Below are positions 43,836-52,616 of a DNA stretch of 64,000 nucleotides, in pieces. The stretch's first letter is position 1. Every line of letters starts with the position of its first letter. Source of the stretch: CALJFL01 sp039964455 (GTDB taxonomy: Bacteria; Pseudomonadota; Gammaproteobacteria; Pseudomonadales; Halieaceae); contig JBDVXK010000024.1 of NCBI GenBank assembly GCA_039964455.1, positions 248,001 through 312,000 on the forward strand. The letters are read 5' to 3'. Position numbers and translations under genes: made by a program. A model generated the notes under the pieces. The model was not told the DNA's origin and made no database searches. It saw only the letters and a list, made by a program, of their open reading frames with translations.

Positions 43836-44674
43836 TAACGGTACCCCGCAAGCAAAAGACCCAGCGCGAAAACCGGGGCTGCGCCGCAGATACTGTCGAG
43901 GCGATCCAGCAGACCACCGTGACCCGGCAACAGGGAGCCGCTGTCCTTCAGCCCGCTTTCGCGCTTGACCATGCTGACAGTCAGGTCGCCAACGACGGAG
44001 GACAATGCGGTTACCAGCGCTATCACCACCACCGCGGTGAGGCTCAGCGACAATGATTGATCTGGCAGCAGGTAATACATAATCAGCGCTAATGCCAGAA
44101 CACAGGCCATGCCGCCCCAAAAGCCTTCCCAGGTCTTGGCGGGGCTGACCTTGATGGCCAGGGGATGACGGCCAAAGGACTTACCACTGAAATAAGCACC
44201 CACATCAGCGGCGACCACGATCACGATCATGGCTACCATCAACAATCCGCCACGGGTAAATGACAGCAGGTAAACGGCCGCCAACCAGGCCGAGGCCAGT
44301 ATCAGCACACCCATCAGGCTACGCATTGCCCGGCTAGACCAGAAGGCGGCACTGGCGGGATAACTTTTTACCCACAAAAGGGCAAAGGACCACCACAGGC
44401 AGGCCAATCCCAGAAAAGGCTGCACTTGCTCACGCACCGGCGTCCCATCCAGGCCGCAGTAAATATAGAGGCCGACCATCGCGCCCAGCAGCAACAGGCA
44501 ATAGGCGGTCCTGGCGATTGGCGATGAAAAGCCTGCCAGACGAGCCCACTCCCATCCGCCCAGACAAACAATCAGTGCGAATACAGCCGCCAGTGCAGCC
44601 ACAGGCAAGTAGGCGATGGCCGCGAGAAAAGCGGCCGCCATGGATACGCCGGTAATGACGCGCTGTCTAAGCAT
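43835..44674 (-). CDS. cdsA: phosphatidate cytidylyltransferase (CDP-diglyceride synthase)
   Basis: CdsA makes CDP-diacylglycerol, the branch point of phospholipid synthesis. It has 279 residues and about eight membrane spans. The signature near the C-terminus, SVVGDLTVSMVKRESGLKDS and then LPGHGGLLDRLDS, matches the CDP-alcohol site. The start is ATG 44674, inside the last codons of uppS (8-nt overlap), preceded by GGGGGTG. Upstream in-frame sequence to 44908 lies within uppS and is not coding for this protein. Confidence 0.96.
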   Translation of the reverse strand: MLRQRVITGVSMAAAFLAAIAYLPVAALAAVFALIVCLGGWEWARLAGFSSPIARTAYCLLLLGAMVGLYIYCGLDGTPVREQVQPFLGLACLWWSFALLWVKSYPASAAFWSSRAMRSLMGVLILASAWLAAVYLLSFTRGGLLMVAMIVIVVAADVGAYFSGKSFGRHPLAIKVSPAKTWEGFWGGMACVLALALIMYYLLPDQSLSLSLTAVVVIALVTALSSVVGDLTVSMVKRESGLKDSGSLLPGHGGLLDRLDSICGAAPVFALGLLLAGYR

Positions 44675-45449
44675 CGAGATCACCCCCGGAGACAAGCCCG
44701 TCGGGATCGCGAACACCAAAACGCCGCTCTCTTCGACTGTAATCAGCGAGTGCCCTGGCAAACTCCAGCTCGCCAAAATCGGGCCATAGCACCGGCGTGA
44801 AGTAGAGTTCACTGTAGGCAAACTGCCACAACATGAAATTACTGATGCGGGCGTCTCCGCCGGTTCGTATACACAAATCAGGTGGCGGCAAGTCACTGGA
44901 GGAAACATGCCTGTCGATCAGCTCCGGAGAAATCTCGGCCGGGTCCAACTCGCCCGCCTTTACCTGTTCCGCCAACTGGCGCGCGGCCTGCGCGATGTCC
45001 CACTGGCCGCCGTAGTCGACGGCGATCACCACGGTAGCTTCGGTGTTACCCGCTGTGAGACGTTCAGACTGCACCATAAGACGCTGCAGCCTCTCGCTAA
45101 AGCGGCCTCGCTGACCAATAAACTGTAAACGGATACCGTCCTTGTGCAGCTCGCGAACTTCACTGCGCAGGTAGCGCGACAACAGGGCAAGCAATGCGCG
45201 CACCTCTGGCTGCGGACGCCCCCAGTTTTCACTGCTGAAAGCAAATAAGGTGAGAACTTCTATACCGTGGCTACGACAGGCCCGCAGTACGCCTCGAACA
45301 GCTTCTACGCCAGCCCTGTGACCCACCGGCCCGGGCACGCCCTCGCGCTTGGCCCACCGGTTATTGCCATCCATAATGATGGCGACGTGGCGCGGGGTAA
45401 TCGTCTCGTTGCTGGCACCCCCGGTTGCAGTATTATCGTTATCGGGCAT
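44667..45449 (-). CDS. uppS: undecaprenyl diphosphate synthase
   Basis: UppS extends farnesyl diphosphate with isopentenyl units to C55, the lipid carrier of peptidoglycan and O-antigen synthesis. It has 260 residues. The catalytic motif HVAIIMDGNNRWA is near residues 21-33, and LCIRTGGDARISNFMLWQ and ELYFTPVLWPDF are conserved C-terminal motifs. It follows frr by 11 nt and overlaps cdsA. The first 15-18 residues are a poorly conserved Asn/Thr-rich extension. Confidence 0.96.
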   Translation of the reverse strand: MPDNDNTATGGASNETITPRHVAIIMDGNNRWAKREGVPGPVGHRAGVEAVRGVLRACRSHGIEVLTLFAFSSENWGRPQPEVRALLALLSRYLRSEVRELHKDGIRLQFIGQRGRFSERLQRLMVQSERLTAGNTEATVVIAVDYGGQWDIAQAARQLAEQVKAGELDPAEISPELIDRHVSSSDLPPPDLCIRTGGDARISNFMLWQFAYSELYFTPVLWPDFGELEFARALADYSRRERRFGVRDPDGLVSGGDLDA

Positions 45450-45460
45450 CGGGAGGGGTT

Positions 45461-46018
45461 TCAGATTTCCATCAGGTCGGCTTCCTTGTCGCCGAGCATC
45501 TTTTCCACTCGAGCGACAAAGCTGTCAGTCAGTTTTTGCACCGCCTCTTGCCCTCTACGCTCATCGTCCTCACTGATTTCCTTGTCCTTGACCAGCTCCT
45601 TGAGCATGCTCATGGCGTCACGTCGGGCATTACGCACTGACACCCGCGCAGATTCTGCTTCATTACGGGCCTGACGAATAAAACCCTTTCGTGTTTCTTC
45701 AGTCAGCGCCGGCATGGGAATACGGATCACTTCGCCAGCAGTTGCCGGGTTCAAGCCCAGGTCCGACTTCATGATCGCCCGCTCCACGTCCTGAATCATG
45801 GACTTGTCCCACACGGTGAGTATCAAGGTGCGAGCGTCTTCCACGTTGACATTAGCCACCTGACTTAACGGCGTTGCAGAGCCGTAGTACTCAACGCGCA
45901 AGCCATCAAGAATACTGGGGTGCGCCCTGCCGGTACGAATTTTGTTGAAGTTCTGAGCCAGTGCGTCAAGGCTCTTCTCCATCCGATCCCCGGCTTCAGT
46001 TTTTATATCATCTATCAT
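45461..46018 (-). CDS. frr: ribosome recycling factor
   Basis: RRF separates ribosome subunits after termination together with EF-G. It has 185 residues, the normal length. The motif LNKIRTGRAHPSILD-type stretch is near residues 24-38 (FNKIRTGRAHPSILDGL), and the C-terminal helix carries ISEDDERRGQEAVQKLTD. It lies between pyrH and uppS, as expected. Confidence 0.98.
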   Translation of the reverse strand: MIDDIKTEAGDRMEKSLDALAQNFNKIRTGRAHPSILDGLRVEYYGSATPLSQVANVNVEDARTLILTVWDKSMIQDVERAIMKSDLGLNPATAGEVIRIPMPALTEETRKGFIRQARNEAESARVSVRNARRDAMSMLKELVKDKEISEDDERRGQEAVQKLTDSFVARVEKMLGDKEADLMEI

Positions 46019-46043
46019 TGATTCTCTCCCAGCCCCTGGTCCA

Positions 46044-46769
46044 CTACTCGATCAGGGTGCCGTCATCACCACCCCGAACGATATTGAGCAGGGCGCCCTG
46101 CTTCTCCATTTCAAACACGCGTACCGGCATATTGTGATCGCGACACAACAGGATGGCGGTCAAGTCCATAACCTCCAGCTTTTTGTCCAGCACCTCATCG
46201 TACGTCAGTTTTTCGTATCGCTGGGCGTCGGGCACTTTCATGGGGTCAGCGGAATACACGCCATCGACCTTGGTCGCTTTCAACACCAGGTCAGCATTGA
46301 CCTCAATACCACGAAGACAGGCAGATGAGTCAGTGGTAAAAAACGGGTTACCTGTGCCGGCGGCAAATATCACCACGTCACCATTACTCAGTGCACGAAT
46401 AGCCTTGCGTCGGTCATAGTGATCGACAACGCCACTCATGGGGATAGAGGACATAACCTGGGTAGCAATATTGGAACGTTCCAGCGCGTCCCTGAGGGCC
46501 AGGGCATTCATCACCGTCGCCAGCATGCCCATGTGGTCCCCGGTCACCCGGTCCAGGCCCGCCGCCTGCAGAGCTGCCCCGCGAAACAGGTTACCACCAC
46601 CGACTACAAGACCTACCTGCACGCCGATACCCACCAACTGGCCTATTTCCAGCGCCATAAGGTCAAGAATTCGGGGGTCAATGCCGAAATTTTCGCTTCC
46701 GGTAAGCGCCTCGCCGCTGAGCTTGAGCAGGATGCGCTGATACTTCTTGTCGGTCCCGGTTTGAGGCAT
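46044..46769 (-). CDS. pyrH: UMP kinase
   Basis: This is a hexameric UMP kinase of 241 residues that forms UDP. YQRILLKLSGEAL opens the amino-acid-kinase fold, VVGGGNLFRG is the phosphate loop, and FAAGTGNPFFTTDSSA is the nucleotide site. ATG 46769 (MPQTGTDKK) has GGAG 10 nt upstream. In-frame sequence up to 46868 lacks a ribosome site and is rejected. It is separated from tsf by a terminator, so it probably has its own promoter in the 175-bp gap. Confidence 0.97.
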   Translation of the reverse strand: MPQTGTDKKYQRILLKLSGEALTGSENFGIDPRILDLMALEIGQLVGIGVQVGLVVGGGNLFRGAALQAAGLDRVTGDHMGMLATVMNALALRDALERSNIATQVMSSIPMSGVVDHYDRRKAIRALSNGDVVIFAAGTGNPFFTTDSSACLRGIEVNADLVLKATKVDGVYSADPMKVPDAQRYEKLTYDEVLDKKLEVMDLTAILLCRDHNMPVRVFEMEKQGALLNIVRGGDDGTLIE

Positions 46770-46899
46770 AAATTTGATCTCCAAAACTGAGCCGTATCTT
46801 ACAGGACTATGGCCCCACGCCCTAGCTTCCAGGCACAGAATTTGTACCGGCAAAATAGCTAATGACACGAGGAAATCACGCGATCGCTAAATGGCAGGC

Positions 46900-46925
46900 A
46901 AAAAAAACGGGGCCAAAGCCCCGTT
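46900..46925 (-). terminator. intrinsic terminator of rpsB-tsf
   Basis: On the minus strand AACGGGGC-TTTG-GCCCCGTT forms a perfect 8-bp stem with a tetraloop, running directly into a T-tract of 8. It lies 20 nt after the tsf stop. This is a strong Rho-independent terminator. Confidence 0.92.
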
Positions 46926-46944
46926 CGTTGCTGACGGTTAAATT

Positions 46945-47802
46945 TTAACCGTTCAGCTGGGCTGCCACTTCCGCCGCGAAGTCGACTTCCTCGACCTCAA
47001 TGCCTTCACCTACTTCAAAGCGCACAAAGGACAGAACCTCTGCGCCGGCGCCAGACACCAACTTACCCACAGTCTGGTCAGGATCCTTGACGAACGCTTG
47101 CTCAGTGAGGCTGTTTTCAGCCAGGAACTTCTTAATACGACCACCAATCATTTTCTCAATGATCTCTGGCGGCTTGCCGCTGTCCTGGGCCTGTGCGGTA
47201 TAAATTTCCTTCTCTTTTTCGACCAAATCTGCCGGCATATCTGAAGGTGCTACTACCTGCGGATTGACCGCTGCAACATGCATGGACACATCCTTGGCCA
47301 GATCCTGATCTCCACCCTTGAGCTCGACCAGAACAGCGATACGATTATTGCCGTGCACGTAGGCGCCAACAACACCTGCATCCGCAGCCACCAACTCAAT
47401 ACGACGTACGCTGATGTTTTCACCTATCTTCTGAACCAGCGCTTCACGTGCTGACTCGAGATCACCGGCCATCAAAGCCGCTACATCGGTCTGCCTGCCG
47501 CTAAATGCAGCGCTAACAACGCTATCTACGAAGCCCAGAAAATTCTCATCTCGTGCGACGAAGTCTGTTTCGCTATTCACTTCAACGACAACACCGTAGC
47601 TGCCGTCCTCGGCAACCCGAGTGGCAACAACGCCATCGGCGGCGGTACGGCCTGCTTTCTTGGCAGCCTTCATACCACTGGACTTGCGTAATTCCTCAAT
47701 GGCCTGGTCGATATTGCCATCGGCGGCGGCAAGCGCCTTTTTACATTCCAGCAAGCCTAACCCGGTACGCTCGCGTAATTCTTTCACCTGTGCTGCAGAC
47801 AT
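46945..47802 (-). CDS. tsf: translation elongation factor Ts
   Basis: EF-Ts exchanges GDP for GTP on EF-Tu. It has 285 residues. The N-terminal UBA-like domain contains ELRERTGLGLLECKKAL, and the EF-Tu contact NSETDFVARDENF is near residue 80. A coiled coil and dimerisation region follow. GGAGG lies 7 nt before ATG 47802. It is the second gene of rpsB-tsf and ends in an intrinsic terminator. Confidence 0.98.
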   Translation of the reverse strand: MSAAQVKELRERTGLGLLECKKALAAADGNIDQAIEELRKSSGMKAAKKAGRTAADGVVATRVAEDGSYGVVVEVNSETDFVARDENFLGFVDSVVSAAFSGRQTDVAALMAGDLESAREALVQKIGENISVRRIELVAADAGVVGAYVHGNNRIAVLVELKGGDQDLAKDVSMHVAAVNPQVVAPSDMPADLVEKEKEIYTAQAQDSGKPPEIIEKMIGGRIKKFLAENSLTEQAFVKDPDQTVGKLVSGAGAEVLSFVRFEVGEGIEVEEVDFAAEVAAQLNG

Positions 47803-47894
47803 TACTCAACCTCCCTGCTACATCAGAAGCCCATTGGGCAACATTCAAATTTGAAAACCCCGGCAAACAGAATCGTCTCCGGGGATTGTTAAAC

Positions 47895-47924
47895 ATTCCC
47901 GATGCCCCAGGGGCACCGGGGAAT
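47895..47924 (-). other. imperfect hairpin in the rpsB-tsf gap
   Basis: ATTCCC...GGGAAT with an inner TGCCC-CAG-GGGCA (plus-strand reading) forms an extended stem-loop 9 nt after the rpsB stop. No U-tract follows, so it may slow decay or partly attenuate rpsB-tsf read-through rather than terminate. Confidence 0.45.
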
Positions 47925-47933
47925 CGGTCGCGA

Positions 47934-48812
47934 TTACTCTGCGGGAGCAGGTGTCGCGTCGGCTTCTGCCGGCTTTTCGCTAACTTCCGCAGCGGCTTCA
48001 ACTGCAACTTCAGGCTCGGCTGCAGGTGCTTCTTCAACCGCAGGCGCTGCTTCAGCAGCAGGTGCCTCAGCGGCTTCCTCTACCTCAACAAACTCATCTG
48101 CCTTGGTTGCGACTGCTTCACCAGCTTCAACTTTACCCGCAATGCAGGCATCGGCGACGGCAGTCACATACAGCTTGATCGCGCGGATCGCGTCATCGTT
48201 ACCTGGAATAATGTAATCAATGCCGTCCGGGTTGCTATTGGTATCAACGATACCGATAACAGGAATACCCAGCTTATTAGCCTCGGTGATGGCGATGCGC
48301 TCGTGGTCTACATCAACCACAAACAAGGCGTCAGGCAGACCAGCCATATCCTTGATACCACCGATGCTGCGCTCGAGCTTTTCCATATGACGGCTGCGCA
48401 TCAGCGCTTCCTTCTTGGTTAACTTGGCGAAGGTACCATCTTCCTGCTGCGCTTCGAGCTCACGCAGGCGCTTGATGGAAGCACGAATGGTCTTGTAGTT
48501 GGTGAGCATGCCACCCAGCCAGCGATGGCTGACATAAGGCATTCCGGCACGATCGGCCTGCTCTTTCATGATCTTGCCGGCGGCACGCTTGGTGCCCACG
48601 AACAGGATCTTGTTCTTGTTACCCGCGAGACGCTTGACCAGATCCAGTGCCTCATTGAAGGCGGGAACGGTGTGCTCGAGGTTGATGATGTGAATCTTGT
48701 TACGGGCACCGAAGATGTACTGGTCCATTTTAGGATTCCAGTAGCGGGTCTGGTGTCCGAAGTGGGCGCCTGCCTGCAGCAGGTCGCGCATACTTACTTG
48801 CACTTGCGACAT
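47934..48812 (-). CDS. rpsB: 30S ribosomal protein S2 with long acidic C-terminal tail
   Basis: S2 binds the 30S subunit near the mRNA exit and with S1. The core (residues 1-231) is standard: VSMRDLLQAGAHFGHQTRYW, then HRWLGGMLTNYKTI and DALFVVDVDHE. Residues 232-292 form a low-complexity tail of Ala, Glu, Pro and Val repeats, giving 292 residues against 241 in E. coli. ATG 48812 (MSQVQV) is the family-typical start; in-frame sequence to 48851 is leader. A promoter and leader hairpin lie upstream. Confidence 0.97.
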   Translation of the reverse strand: MSQVQVSMRDLLQAGAHFGHQTRYWNPKMDQYIFGARNKIHIINLEHTVPAFNEALDLVKRLAGNKNKILFVGTKRAAGKIMKEQADRAGMPYVSHRWLGGMLTNYKTIRASIKRLRELEAQQEDGTFAKLTKKEALMRSRHMEKLERSIGGIKDMAGLPDALFVVDVDHERIAITEANKLGIPVIGIVDTNSNPDGIDYIIPGNDDAIRAIKLYVTAVADACIAGKVEAGEAVATKADEFVEVEEAAEAPAAEAAPAVEEAPAAEPEVAVEAAAEVSEKPAEADATPAPAE

Positions 48813-49152
48813 GAAACTATACCTTTTTAAGTTTGGGTTAAACCTCCACATATCCCATGCTCCAAACCCGGTTTAAGGGGCACCCTGGAACAGGTGTTGA
48901 TATGTGTGTGTCATTAGTTTTTCTCTCACTGAAAACGCCCGAAACCCGGGCACTGCCTCGCGAGAGGCGCGCTTTATACCACACCCAGCTGTGTGATGAA
49001 AGCGTAAAGCGCGGCCCTCGCAGGGAGCAACAGGCCAGGGTATTACTCATTTAAAGCCGGGTTGCGTTAGAATAGCCGGCCCCGGCACCGCGCGCCAACG
49101 CTGTCCGGCACTGGTTAAATTCATATTTTTTATTTATATCAATAGGTTAGAG
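48813..49152. other. 340-bp intergenic region between divergent rpsB and map
   Basis: No gene is seen here. On the minus strand it carries the rpsB leader, hairpin and promoter (described separately). On the plus strand TAGAAT (49068-49073) is a possible -10 box for map, with no clear -35. The last 40 nt before map are very AT-rich. Confidence 0.6.
48937..49001 (-). promoter_or_regulatory. rpsB promoter and leader hairpin
   Basis: On the minus strand TTTCAT (48996-49001) and TATAAA (48973-48978) are 17 nt apart, a likely -35/-10 pair. A transcript from here has a leader of about 150 nt. The leader contains GCCCG-GGTTT-CGGGC (48937-48951) followed by GTTTTC. S2 operons are often autoregulated through such leaders. 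An inverted repeat CACAC-N6-GTGTG (48980-48995) lies between the promoter boxes. Confidence 0.5.
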
Positions 49153-49926
49153 ATGACGGTTTCGATCAAATCAGCAGCGGATCTGGACAAGATGCGGGTT
49201 GCAGGACGACTGGCCGCCGAGGTTCTGGAGATGATCGAGCCAAAAGTCGAAGTGGGTATGACCACCGGCGAGCTTGATCGTATTTGCCACCAGTACATCA
49301 CCGAGGTACAGAGCGCCATTCCAGCCCCCCTCAACTACAACGGCTTCCCAAAGTCTATCTGCACCTCGCTGAATGACGTGGTCTGCCACGGAATTCCATC
49401 CGATACCAAGAAACTCAGGAACGGCGATATCGTCAATATTGACGTCACGGTCATCAAGGACGGCTTCCACGGCGACACCAGCATTATGGTCCAGGTGGGC
49501 GACGTTGCCCCTCATGCTCAGCGGCTGATCCAGGTGACCCAGGAATGCCTCTACAAGGCACTGGATGTCGTCAAGCCCGGGGCAACGCTGGGTGATATAG
49601 GTCACGTTATCCAGCAGCACGCGGAGAAGAATTACTACTCCGTGGTGCGAGAGTACTGCGGGCATGGCATTGGTGAAGTGTTCCACGAGGATCCGCAAAT
49701 TCTGCATTACGGCCGCAAGGGCACCGGCATGGTGCTGGAGCCAGGCATGACTTTCACCATCGAACCGATGATCAATGCGGGCAAGCGGCACACCAAGCTG
49801 AATCAAAAAGATGGCTGGACGGTAACAACCCGGGATGGCCGTTTGTCAGCCCAATGGGAGCACACGCTTGCTGTAACCGAGGATGGCTGCGAAGTATTCT
49901 CCCGTCGCAGCAACGAGAGTTTATGA
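49153..49926 (+). CDS. map: type I methionine aminopeptidase
   Basis: The enzyme removes N-terminal Met from new proteins. It has 257 residues. The dimetal ligands are recognisable: Asp in VNIDVTVIKDGFHGDTS, His in CGHGIGEVFHEDP, and Glu in FTIEPMINAG and AQWEHTLAVT. There is no N-terminal extension, as in type Ia enzymes. It is divergent from rpsB, a common arrangement, and its stop overlaps the glnD start (ATGA), so the two are coupled. Confidence 0.97.
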   Translation: MTVSIKSAADLDKMRVAGRLAAEVLEMIEPKVEVGMTTGELDRICHQYITEVQSAIPAPLNYNGFPKSICTSLNDVVCHGIPSDTKKLRNGDIVNIDVTVIKDGFHGDTSIMVQVGDVAPHAQRLIQVTQECLYKALDVVKPGATLGDIGHVIQQHAEKNYYSVVREYCGHGIGEVFHEDPQILHYGRKGTGMVLEPGMTFTIEPMINAGKRHTKLNQKDGWTVTTRDGRLSAQWEHTLAVTEDGCEVFSRRSNESL

Positions 49927-52610
49927 CGGCTGAAATGCCCACCTCGGCGGACAATCTACCCGAAGGGCTGCTAGATCCCGAGGCCCTTAACAGCGGCCTG
50001 GCGACTGACGACGCAATCGCCTGCTGCAAAACCCTGCTCGCCAACGCCAAGAATTACCTGAACCAGCGGTTTGAGCAAGGTGAAGATGTGGGCCACCTGA
50101 TCAGGCTCCGTGCCCAGTTCATGGATGCAGTACTGGCGGCATTGTGGCAACAGCAGGCATGGAATGACGCGGAGCTCGCCCTGGTAGCTGTAGGCGGCTA
50201 CGGCCGGGGTGAAATGCACCTGCATTCGGACACCGACCTTCTTATCTTAATGGGCGAAGATAGCGCCCATTGCGAGGAGCAGGTAGGCGCCTTCCTGACC
50301 ACTCTCTGGGACATTGGGCTGGACGTGGGCCACAGTGTTCGCACTGTCGCCGAGTGCGCCGAAAACGCAGCAGCAGATATCACTGTATTGACCAACCTGA
50401 TGGAAGCCCGCGTGATCTGCGGCAACAAAGCGCTGATGCAAGAGGTACGAGACGTTACCTCGCCAGACAAAATGTGGAATAGCGCCGAGTTTTTCCAGGC
50501 CAAACTTGCCGAACAACGAAACCGGCACGCCAAGTTCGCAGACACCGAATACAACCTCGAACCCAATGTGAAAAGCTCGCCGGGAGGCCTCAGGGACCTG
50601 CAGATCATTGGCTGGATTGCAGAGCGTCACTTCGGCGTTCGCTCACTGCAGGAAATCAGCGCCGAGGAATTCCTCAACCCGGAAGAGATGGACATACTGA
50701 CTCGCGGACGCGACTTCATGTGGCGAGTGCGCTGGGCCTTGCATATGGTCACCGACAGGGAGGAGGATCGCCTGCTGTTTGACCAGCAACGGACCCTGGC
50801 CGCCATGTGGGGATTCGAGGACGGTGAGAAGCTGGCGGTAGAGCAGTTCATGAAGGTTTACTACCGGTGGGCGCTGGCGCTGGGGCAGCTCAACGAGGTG
50901 CTCATTCAGAATTTCGATCAGGCCATACTCCACGCTGACAGAGAGGATGCGGTCAGGGAGATCAACGAACGCTTCGAAGTGTGCAACGGCTACCTGCTTG
51001 CCAGGGACGTGACACTATTTGAACAGGAACCGGCAGCGCTGCTGGAGGTCTTCCTGTTGCTGTCCTCCCACGAGGGCATCAGCGGCATAGGCGCACCGAC
51101 AATCCGGCTGATACGCGACAATCGACACCGCATTGATGACGAGTTCCGGGCCAATCCAAAACACCAGGCCATGTTTCTGGACATCATGCGCGCGCCCTAC
51201 AAATTAACCCGCACGCTGCGCAGCATGACTCGCTATGGCGTGATGGGCATGTATCTCCCGGAGTTTGGTCAGATTGTAGGCCAGATGCAGCACGACTTGT
51301 TTCACGTTTACACCGTTGACGCCCACACCCTGGAGGTCATCCAGAATATGCGGCGCTTCAATATCCCTGAATATGAAGAGCGTTTCCCGGTATCCAGCAG
51401 GGTCGCGCGGCGGCTACCCAAGTTAGAGCTTCTGTATCTTGCCGGGCTGTATCACGACGTGGGCAAGGGACGTGGTGGCGATCACTCCGAACTGGGGGCT
51501 GTTGATGCCCAGGCCTTTTGTGAAAACCACGGGATGTCCAAGCGCGACACCAACCTGGTGGTCTGGTTGGTGCAAAATCACCTGACTATGTCGGCTGTCT
51601 CACAACGCAAGGATATTTCCGATCCCGAGGTTATATTGCAGTTTGCGCAGCATGTTGGCGACCAGCTTCATCTGGACTATCTGTTCACGCTGACCGTTGC
51701 TGACATTAATGGCACCAATCCTACCCTGTGGAACGCTTGGCGAGGCAGCCTCCTGAGGCAACTTTACACAGAGACCAAACGGGCATTGCGACGCGGACTC
51801 GAGAATCCGGTGGACAAGCAGGACTGGATTGATGAGACCCGCGATGCTGCAATCGACCTTCTGGAGTACCGCGGCTTCACCCTGGATGAACTTGAAACCT
51901 TGTGGCAACAGCGCGGCGAAGACTACTTTTTGCGTGAACGATCGGAAGATATTGCCTGGCATACCGAGGCCATTGCCGGGCACTACGAACAGGAAAAACC
52001 ACTGGTGCTGATTCGCAACACCACCGACTCCAGTGTTGCCAACGCGACCCAGATATTCATTCACGCGCAGGCGCGTGATCAACTGTTCTCCAGTATTTGT
52101 ACACTGCTGGAACAACTGGACCTGAGCGTCCACGACGCCCGCATTTATAACGCCAATGATGGCATGAGCCTGGATACATTTTTTGTGCTGGATTCAGACG
52201 GCCAATCGATCGCCGAGGACAGTCAACGCCTGCGCCATATCGCGGAAAAACTGACCGAGGGGCTGTCACTATCCGGTGAAGCGCCAGATATCATCCAGAG
52301 ACGCACGCCGCGGCAGAAGCGCTCTTTCTCCATTCCCACTGAAACGAGCATGAGTGTTGATGAGATAAAGAACTTCACGGTACTTGAAGTCTCCAGCCCC
52401 GACCGCCCAGGCCTGCTGGCACGTATAGGCAGAATTTTTGTCGACTTCGATGTTGTACTGCAAGCCGCCAAAATCCAAACTTTGGGGGAGCGGGTAGAAG
52501 ATGTGTTTTTCATTACCGATGAGCAGCAGCAGCCTTTGCGCGACGCTGCACTTTGTGACGCCATCCAGGCTGCTATTTGCGAACAGCTGGATGAGCAACT
52601 GGTCGCCTGA
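49923..52610 (+). CDS. glnD: bifunctional [protein-PII] uridylyltransferase/uridylyl-removing enzyme
   Basis: GlnD senses glutamine and controls PII proteins by adding or removing UMP, setting nitrogen assimilation. It has 895 residues. The nucleotidyltransferase motif GGYGRGE is at 91-97, with D103 and D105 as metal ligands. The HD phosphohydrolase domain is in LYHDVGKGRGGDHS, near residue 510. Two ACT domains follow (about 705 onward, for example VLEVSSPDRPGLLARIG). ATG 49923 overlaps the map stop by 4 nt; upstream in-frame sequence from 49854 is inside map. Confidence 0.97.
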   Translation: MTAEMPTSADNLPEGLLDPEALNSGLATDDAIACCKTLLANAKNYLNQRFEQGEDVGHLIRLRAQFMDAVLAALWQQQAWNDAELALVAVGGYGRGEMHLHSDTDLLILMGEDSAHCEEQVGAFLTTLWDIGLDVGHSVRTVAECAENAAADITVLTNLMEARVICGNKALMQEVRDVTSPDKMWNSAEFFQAKLAEQRNRHAKFADTEYNLEPNVKSSPGGLRDLQIIGWIAERHFGVRSLQEISAEEFLNPEEMDILTRGRDFMWRVRWALHMVTDREEDRLLFDQQRTLAAMWGFEDGEKLAVEQFMKVYYRWALALGQLNEVLIQNFDQAILHADREDAVREINERFEVCNGYLLARDVTLFEQEPAALLEVFLLLSSHEGISGIGAPTIRLIRDNRHRIDDEFRANPKHQAMFLDIMRAPYKLTRTLRSMTRYGVMGMYLPEFGQIVGQMQHDLFHVYTVDAHTLEVIQNMRRFNIPEYEERFPVSSRVARRLPKLELLYLAGLYHDVGKGRGGDHSELGAVDAQAFCENHGMSKRDTNLVVWLVQNHLTMSAVSQRKDISDPEVILQFAQHVGDQLHLDYLFTLTVADINGTNPTLWNAWRGSLLRQLYTETKRALRRGLENPVDKQDWIDETRDAAIDLLEYRGFTLDELETLWQQRGEDYFLRERSEDIAWHTEAIAGHYEQEKPLVLIRNTTDSSVANATQIFIHAQARDQLFSSICTLLEQLDLSVHDARIYNANDGMSLDTFFVLDSDGQSIAEDSQRLRHIAEKLTEGLSLSGEAPDIIQRRTPRQKRSFSIPTETSMSVDEIKNFTVLEVSSPDRPGLLARIGRIFVDFDVVLQAAKIQTLGERVEDVFFITDEQQQPLRDAALCDAIQAAICEQLDEQLVA

Positions 52611-52616
52611 GTGCCA

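Noticed and set aside
43836..44120. Longer dxr start adding 95 residues
   Set aside because: The added sequence is antisense-free overlap with cdsA and has no family similarity. GTG 43835 directly precedes the conserved NADPH motif.
44675..44908. Longer cdsA start adding 78 residues
   Set aside because: It lies within uppS. ATG 44674 begins the first membrane segment and has a GGGGGTG site upstream.
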